Below are positions 5,167 to 9,757 of a DNA stretch of 9,757 bases, in pieces. Every line of letters begins with the position of its first letter. The first letter of the stretch is position 1. The notes below the pieces were generated by a model. That model made no database searches. It worked only from the letters and a program-made list of their open reading frames with translations, and had not been told where the DNA came from. Source of the stretch: JBOFFC01 sp051648405 (GTDB taxonomy: Bacteria; Planctomycetota; Planctomycetia; Pirellulales; Lacipirellulaceae); the NCBI GenBank assembly GCA_051648405.1, contig JBOFFC010000075.1:1-9757 (forward strand), in the 5' to 3' direction. The position numbers and the translations under genes are program-made.

Positions 5167-7940
5167 ACGCAACCAGCGCCCTTCCGGCTCCCGCGCGCGG
5201 AGTGGAGCGTCGTCACTAGCACGAGCGCCAGCGCTGCGCTCGGCTCGGGGACGCTCGTCGCGTGGGACGAACCGCCATTGAATCCCACGGCGCCGTAGTT
5301 CAGCGACCACTGCGTGTACTGCGCCGGGCCGATCACGCCGCCGGCCGGGTCGTTGGGGAGCGTCCCCGCCGCGGCGCCGACGTTGTCACGCCAACGCGTG
5401 TAGTCCGCCGCGTTGACCACGCCGTCGTTGTTGTAGTCCCCCGCCACCACGACGGGGACGGAGAAGCCGACCACGAGCGAGAGGCTCGTCGGGCTGAAGT
5501 CGACTAGCCAACCAAGACCGCTGGGCAAAGGCGCCGCCGCGAAGTCGAAGTTCGGCGTACCGGTGATCGCGCCCGCCGTGAAGATTGGAAACGTCATCCC
5601 CGCGGTTGGCGTGAAGTTGCTGTCGAGCGTTACGACAAAGTCGCCGGCGAGGCTTGCCGCGCCGGTCACCGTAAGGTTGTCGATGTCGGACGCGCTGCGG
5701 AGCACGAAACGGACATCGGCGGTCGCTTGCTGTGTAAGCGAACCAAACGTGGCGTTGTCAATTGAAGTTTGCGAGTTGGCCTCCAGCGTCACGCCGCGGG
5801 TGATGCTGGCGTCGAAGACGTCCAGAAGTCCGGTGCTGACAACGTCGGCGCGGATTTGGCTGTTGGAAAAGGCGCTAATCTGGCCGTGATTGGTGATCGA
5901 CTGCCCGACGCTTGTTTCGAGAATGCCACCGCCCGTCTGAAAGAGCGTGCCAAAACTGCCGACCGTGACGTCCCCGGTGACCGATGCAAATCCCCCCGCG
6001 TCGATGCTGAGCTGGGCCGCACCGGCGCCCCCGACGGTCAGTCCCCCGCCAACGGTGAGCTTCGACCCAGCCCCCGTGACGGTCACGCTGGAGCTCGCAT
6101 TGGCAAACTCGCCCAGGATCGCCGCGCCGTCCGACCGCGCCTCACCGCCGGCGGAAACGGTCAGCAGGCTGGTCCCCTCGCTACCGGCCTTGAGAGCGCT
6201 CGTGGCTTTGAGCAAGGAGCCAACCCCCGTCACGGTGGTGACGGTCGTCCCCTCCGACGAACCGAGGACGATGTTCTGCCCTTCGATCCGTCCCGCGTTG
6301 GAGATGGTGGTGGTGGTGCCGCGGAAAAGTCCCACCTGCCCCGGGGAGACAATCCGGCCCCCGTTCAGGTTGAGCGTCACCGTCGAAAGGGCGCCGCCGC
6401 CGGTGCTGAAAAAACTGGGCTGGATCTGCGCGCCGGTGGTGAGTGTTGCGGACGTGGAGCTCGTGCTGGTTGCATTGAAGCTCAACCGAAGGCCGGAACT
6501 GTAGGTCGCTCGCGCGTTGTTGCTGAGCGTCGCGACGGTCGCCGCGTTCGCGCCCCAGTCGCTGGGCGATCCTCCCGTTGTGCCCGCGCTGAGGAACCCG
6601 CCGCTCATGTCGAGCGTGGCGTTGCCCAGGTCGAAGTACGAGGGAGTCTGGAAGTTCCCCCCGTTGCGGATCCGCGTGGTGGTGTTGTTCGTGAAGATGA
6701 AGCCCGCGCCGCTCGACTTGACGAAGTCCGTGCCGTCGACGAGCAGCGTCGAGTTCGCGCCGAGGTTCATCGTCCCACCGCCCCAGATCGGCAGGCTTCC
6801 CGCGTTGAACGTGGCGCCGCCGTTGAAGTTGACCGTGCCGCTAACGAGGCTCAGCGAGGCCTTGTTGTCGAACGTGGCGAGCCCGTCGGTTTGCAGCGTG
6901 CCGCCGTTGACGGTGAGCGAGACCGTCCGGTTCGTCGTGCCACCCCCCATGCGCAAGGTCGAAGTCGTGCGGAGCGTGCCGCCGCTGGTGACGTTCCCCT
7001 CGAACACCGCGCCCCCCGTGCCGGCGCGTAGAGCGCTGACGGTGGCGACGCCCGAGTTCGAAACGGTGACGGTCGCGTTGCCGGTTGAGCCCGCCCCCCA
7101 GTCGCTGACGCTGCTCTGCGAAATGAGGGTCGAGCCGGCGCCGGTCACCGTCAGCGAGCCGATTGCCGCGTTACCGACGTCGATGTACGAACCGGCCGTG
7201 ATGTCGCCGCCCCCCGTCGCCTTCAGGTGGACGAAGTTATCGAGCGTGTACGAGTCGGCGAACTCCAGCCGCGCGGCGCCGTTGTACTCGAGGTCGACCC
7301 CCTCGGCCGCGTTCAGCTCCCCGCCGGAGTTGACGCGGGTCAACCCACGGACGAGCGTCGTGTCGCCGTCGATGCGGAGCTCGCCGCCGCTGTTGACGCG
7401 CAGCTCGCCCGTTGGCTGATCGAAGAGATAGCTCAGCGTCTGCACGCTGGAACCGCTGTTGACGTCGATCCGTCCGTCGGCCGTAGTTCGGATCGAGTCG
7501 GTCGTGACGGTCGCGTTGTTGAGTGACAGAACGGCGTTGTCGAAGACAATCACCCGCGGCGTGTTGAGCCGCATGCTGGAGACGGAGGTGACGTTCGACG
7601 CTCGACGGTCAGTATTCCGGAAGTTGATCTGATCGGTCGCGGTCAGGACGGCGCCGTTGGCGCCCGTGAAGATGTACGGGGTGCTGCTCGGGATGTCGAC
7701 AAGCATGCCCAGAATCGTCGTATTTCCGGGCAGGCTCACGACGGTGCTTGCTGGCGTTACGCCGAAAACGGTTCGTGCGAAAATCGCGTTCTCCGACACC
7801 GTCGGCGGGCCGAGCAAGTCGGACCAAGCGACCGGGGAAAACCAATCGGTGACGGCGCCCCCGAGCCAAGTGTCGGCAGAGACCTCGCCGGCGACGAGGC
7901 TCAGGGCGAGAACGAGGGCGAGGGGGCGCGCGGCGGTCAT
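5163..7940 (-). CDS. Large secreted beta-helix protein with T5SS/PEP-CTERM-type repeats, dockerin-like domain and VPEPS sorting tail
   Basis: The product is 925 residues from ATG (7940-7938), preferred over the in-frame TTG at 7955 because GGAG lies 9 bases upstream and the signal peptide MTAARPLALVLALSLVAG then begins at residue 1; cleavage is likely after VSA (20-22). The mature N-terminus DTWLGG...WFSPVAWS matches the opening typical of PEP-CTERM repeat proteins. Gly/Ser/Thr-rich beta-strand repeats of the VTGAGSxL type follow (about 265-272, 569-605, 619-665), expected to form a right-handed beta-helix. Two longer supermodules begin SYIDVGNA (251) and SYFDLGNA (434), each containing SDWGA. 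A C-terminal strand region (about 756-825) precedes a dockerin-like EF-hand pair (GDYNNDGVVNAADYTRW at 834, weaker second half AQYTQWSLNYG) and the tail SVPEPS (896), a hydrophobic stretch and GSRK. Exosortase-dependent surface sorting is expected; cohesin binding is unproven. Ligand unknown. Confidence 0.9.
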   Translation of the reverse strand: MTAARPLALVLALSLVAGEVSADTWLGGAVTDWFSPVAWSDLLGPPTVSENAIFARTVFGVTPASTVVSLPGNTTILGMLVDIPSSTPYIFTGANGAVLTATDQINFRNTDRRASNVTSVSSMRLNTPRVIVFDNAVLSLNNATVTTDSIRTTADGRIDVNSGSSVQTLSYLFDQPTGELRVNSGGELRIDGDTTLVRGLTRVNSGGELNAAEGVDLEYNGAARLEFADSYTLDNFVHLKATGGGDITAGSYIDVGNAAIGSLTVTGAGSTLISQSSVSDWGAGSTGNATVTVSNSGVATVSALRAGTGGAVFEGNVTSGGTLRTTSTLRMGGGTTNRTVSLTVNGGTLQTDGLATFDNKASLSLVSGTVNFNGGATFNAGSLPIWGGGTMNLGANSTLLVDGTDFVKSSGAGFIFTNNTTTRIRNGGNFQTPSYFDLGNATLDMSGGFLSAGTTGGSPSDWGANAATVATLSNNARATYSSGLRLSFNATSTSSTSATLTTGAQIQPSFFSTGGGALSTVTLNLNGGRIVSPGQVGLFRGTTTTISNAGRIEGQNIVLGSSEGTTVTTVTGVGSLLKATSALKAGSEGTSLLTVSAGGEARSDGAAILGEFANASSSVTVTGAGSKLTVGGGLTVGGAGAAQLSIDAGGFASVTGDVTVGSFGTLFQTGGGILETSVGQSITNHGQISAFSNSQIRADVVSTGLLDVFDASITRGVTLEANSQTSIDNATFGSLTQQATADVRFVLRSASDIDNLTVTGAASLAGDFVVTLDSNFTPTAGMTFPIFTAGAITGTPNFDFAAAPLPSGLGWLVDFSPTSLSLVVGFSVPVVVAGDYNNDGVVNAADYTRWRDNVGAAAGTLPNDPAGGVIGPAQYTQWSLNYGAVGFNGGSSHATSVPEPSAALALVLVTTLHSARGSRKGAGCV
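5181..5258 (-). repeat. Sorting-tail DNA shared with the neighbouring PEP-CTERM gene (copy 1)
   Basis: This stretch encodes the SVPEPS tail and hydrophobic segment. It aligns closely with 8118-8192, with one codon-sized indel and scattered substitutions. Shared runs include CTTCCGGCTCCC, CGGAGTGGAGCG and CTCGGCTCGGGGACGCTCGT (20 bases). The passenger regions of the two genes do not resemble each other. Confidence 0.75.
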
Positions 7941-7949
7941 CGGCGTGGG

Positions 7950-7953
7950 CTCC
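7950..7953 (-). promoter_or_regulatory. Ribosome binding site supporting the ATG at 7940
   Basis: GGAG on the minus strand lies 9 bases before the ATG. It overlaps the in-frame TTG at 7955, which it therefore argues against as a start. Confidence 0.5.
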
Positions 7954-8070
7954 AAGTGGGCGGGGCGGCGTCGCTCCGGGTCGCCACACGATACTCGGGG
8001 CCGCCGAGGCTGTGGGCGTAAATCCGCTCGATTCTCGGCATCCTAGCCGCGCGCCGGGAGCCCTAAGCGC

Positions 8071-8114
8071 CAGCGCCGGGAGTGCGCCGTGTACCCGCTT
8101 CACTCCCGGCGCTG
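8071..8114 (-). terminator. Perfect 14-bp inverted repeat overlapping the stop of the glycine-rich gene
   Basis: CAGCGCCGGGAGTG (8071-8084) and CACTCCCGGCGCTG (8101-8114) are exact complements with a 16-base loop. The arm nearer the gene covers the last coding bases and two bases of the TGA at 8102-8100. No T-run follows in the minus direction, so it may be a weak or Rho-assisted terminator, an mRNA-stabilising hairpin, or a dispersed palindrome. GCGCCGGGAG recurs at 8051-8060, giving a direct repeat of period 22 with 8073-8082. Confidence 0.5.
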
Positions 8115-9757
8115 ACGCTTCCGGCTCCCACCCACGGAGTGGAGCGCCGCCACTAGTGCGAGCGCCACGGCGCTCGGCTCGGGGACGCTCGTTGTGTTCG
8201 TTAGCTCCGTCGAGTTCGCCAGCGCCGTTGAGTTGCGCGAGGCGCCGTAGTTGTCGCTCCACACATCGTAGTCGGCCGCGGTGAAGGCCGATCCCAGGCC
8301 GTCGCGCCACACGGTGTAGTCCGCCGCGTTGACGAAGCCGTCGCTGTTGTAGTCCCCGGGGAGAGGGGCGAAGAGGTACGCTACGTCGAGCGTGTCCCAT
8401 TCCAGCCCGCGAAGCGTGCCGCCGCCGGCGCTCGCGTTCACCAGGACGCCCCCGAGTTGGCTCGAATCCGGAAACAGCGTCGCGTAGGCGGCTTTTGGCG
8501 CCAAGCTGTAGGGGACGGGGCCCGAGCCGCCGAAGGCCGGGTTGCGGGCGAAACCCTGCACACGCAGCGGCGCTTGGACGAAAGGGTCGCCGGCCACGGT
8601 GGCGCCGAGCTGCGCGCCCGACAGGAACGTGTTGGTGAGGTTGACGAAGATCAACGCGTCGGTCGAGTCGAAGACTTCGCCGGTCGGCAGCGTCCTGTTG
8701 CGCACGAGAGCGGCGATCGCGCCGGCGGGGGCGAAACTGCGCACCCCGGCGAAGTAGGCGGAGTCGGCATTCGTGGACTCGAGCACGCCGTACACGTCGG
8801 CCCCCCCCGTCAGGTCGGGCAGGTTCGGGGTCACCCAGGTCCCCCCTAGGACGAAGGGGTTGGCGTCCGCGCTCCCGAGTCCCTGGAAACGCTGGTGGAC
8901 CGACCCCGTGACGGCGCCGACGTTTGGCGGGAAGGCGCCGTTGTCGGCGACGAGGTAACGGCCGGCGCCGCCGACGCCAATGGCGGACTGGCTGCTCCCC
9001 CCGGAGGTATCGACCGACGTCGACGCGGCGCCACGGAAGTAGCTCCCCTTGAGGAGGATCGTCCCGCCGGCCCCGCCGCCGCCGGAGCCCCCTGTGCCGC
9101 CAAGGCCGCCGGCGGCTCCGGCGCCGCCACGCCCCCCCGCCCCCCCCGCGCCGCCGGCCCCGCCGAGGCCCAGTGCGGTTGTGCCGCCAGGGGAGCCGAA
9201 GCCGCCCCCCTGGCCGGCGCTGCCTTGCTGCGGGGCGAACACGATGTTGATCGCCTGGGATGCGGCGCCACCACGGGCGGTGATGGCGCCGAACTGGTTC
9301 ATGCGGCCCTGGGCGATGATCTCGATGGCGCCCCCGCCGGCGCCACCGGCGGTCGAACTGCTCCCCGCCGAGCCGGCGCCGCCATCGCCACCCGCGCCGC
9401 CGAAGCCGCCACTCCCGCCGGCGGCGCCCGATTCCGTGATGAAGATTGCCCCCGTTCCGCCTCCACCGCCTCCACCGCCGCCGCCGCCGGCAGACCCAGC
9501 CGAGCCGCCCCCCCCTCCGCCACCGCCGCTGCCGCTCGATCCCCCGGCGCCGCCGGTAAGCAGGAACTGGTTGCTCTCGTTGCGTCCCCCGAGGCCATCG
9601 CCACCGCGTCCGCCGACTCCGCCGACCCTACCGGCAGGCCCCAACCCCCCCGCATCCCCACCGGAGCCGTTGCCACCCGTCGCGAAACTCGATTCTCCGG
9701 CTCCACCGGCGCCACCTACACCAGCGAAGCCCCCCACCGCCGGCGGCGTACCAGCGA
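8100..9757 (-). CDS. Glycine-rich secreted surface protein with dockerin-like domain and VPEPS sorting tail, N-terminus cut by window edge
   Basis: The frame is open from the right edge to TGA at 8102-8100, giving at least 551 residues; neither start nor signal peptide is visible. The first 230 or so visible residues are Gly/Ala/Ser repeats (GGAGGAGG, runs of 8 and 11 Gly) interrupted by short hydrophobic strands in a recurring pattern: GAIFITES, GAIEIIAQGRMNQFGAITARGG, GTILLKGSYF. That pattern is common in large planctomycete surface proteins and suggests stacked beta-strands. A non-repetitive region of about 210 residues follows (from VADNGAFPPN to AYLFAP), which I do not recognise. The end has a dockerin-like EF-hand pair (GDYNSDGFVNAADYTVWRDG, then FTAADYDVWSDNYG) and SVPEPS, a hydrophobic segment and the basic end GSRKRQRRE, a complete PEP-CTERM-style signal. 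It lies 159 bases upstream of the next PEP-CTERM gene on the same strand, so co-transcription is possible. Confidence 0.85.
   Translation of the reverse strand, partial: AGTPPAVGGFAGVGGAGGAGESSFATGGNGSGGDAGGLGPAGRVGGVGGRGGDGLGGRNESNQFLLTGGAGGSSGSGGGGGGGGSAGSAGGGGGGGGGGGTGAIFITESGAAGGSGGFGGAGGDGGAGSAGSSSTAGGAGGGAIEIIAQGRMNQFGAITARGGAASQAINIVFAPQQGSAGQGGGFGSPGGTTALGLGGAGGAGGAGGRGGAGAAGGLGGTGGSGGGGAGGTILLKGSYFRGAASTSVDTSGGSSQSAIGVGGAGRYLVADNGAFPPNVGAVTGSVHQRFQGLGSADANPFVLGGTWVTPNLPDLTGGADVYGVLESTNADSAYFAGVRSFAPAGAIAALVRNRTLPTGEVFDSTDALIFVNLTNTFLSGAQLGATVAGDPFVQAPLRVQGFARNPAFGGSGPVPYSLAPKAAYATLFPDSSQLGGVLVNASAGGGTLRGLEWDTLDVAYLFAPLPGDYNSDGFVNAADYTVWRDGLGSAFTAADYDVWSDNYGASRNSTALANSTELTNTTSVPEPSAVALALVAALHSVGGSRKRQRRE
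8118..8192 (-). repeat. Sorting-tail DNA shared with the neighbouring PEP-CTERM gene (copy 2)
   Basis: This is the partner of 5181-5258. It encodes SVPEPSAVALALVAALHS against SVPEPSAALALVLVTTLHS in the other gene, with the unusual LHSxxGSRK continuation in both. Confidence 0.75.
9060..9757 (-). repeat. Low-complexity glycine-codon tract inside the glycine-rich gene
   Basis: The plus strand is dominated by CCN and GCC triplets encoding Gly and Ala on the minus strand. It includes a hexamer-like stretch of CCGCCT/CCACCG units (about 9455-9490) and several C runs, the longest about eight bases (9508-9515). Such DNA slips easily in replication and has G-quadruplex potential on the coding strand. 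Reads and assemblies are error-prone here. Confidence 0.7.

Noticed and set aside
5769..7419. Long plus-strand open frames (420 and 300 codons) opposite the beta-helix gene
   Set aside because: They are antisense shadows; the minus frame has a signal peptide, repeats, a dockerin and a sorting tail.

Overview
The window looks like GC-rich chromosomal DNA from a planctomycete, most likely Pirellulales. Four things point there: a PQQ-type beta-propeller with the WPxWRGPxxNG entry motif, two large secreted proteins that each end in a dockerin-like EF-hand pair plus a VPEPS sorting tail, a very cysteine-rich secreted repeat protein, and weak or variable Shine-Dalgarno use. The placement rests on gene content and style only.

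Layout. Positions 1-1019 (minus) hold the N-terminal 339 residues of a secreted PQQ-like/BamB-like beta-propeller whose C-terminus lies off the left edge. Positions 1020-1661 carry no gene, but hold three dyad-symmetric elements, one of them REP-like. Positions 1662-2678 (plus) encode a 338-residue secreted protein with about 84 cysteines in tandem modules. It is followed by a strong hairpin terminator (2785-2819). Convergent to it, 2852-3745 (minus) encodes a SpoA-domain (FliM/FliN family) flagellar-switch-like protein with an extra N-terminal domain. Divergent from that, 3982-5166 (plus) is nadA (quinolinate synthase), with a perfect TATAAT box and a 21-bp hyphenated palindrome upstream. nadA ends inside the stop codon of the next gene: both stops share one CTAG. 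Positions 5163-7940 (minus) encode a 925-residue beta-helical protein of the PEP-CTERM/autotransporter-repeat type. Behind it, 8100 to the right edge (minus) encodes a glycine-rich surface protein, cut at its N-terminus, with the same dockerin plus VPEPS tail. A perfect 14-bp inverted repeat overlaps the stop of that gene.

How the genes fit together. nadA is housekeeping (NAD de novo synthesis). The SpoA protein is an orphan motility-type gene with no flagellar neighbour here. The other four products are predicted to be exported: the propeller, the cysteine-rich protein and the two PEP-CTERM proteins. The window therefore reads as envelope or surface genes around one metabolic gene. No exosortase, mobile element, CRISPR array, tRNA or rRNA was seen.

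The best candidate for something undescribed is the cysteine-rich modular protein at 1662-2678. It is about one third Cys over some 260 residues, its repeats have been duplicated recently, and its upstream region is rich in palindromes.
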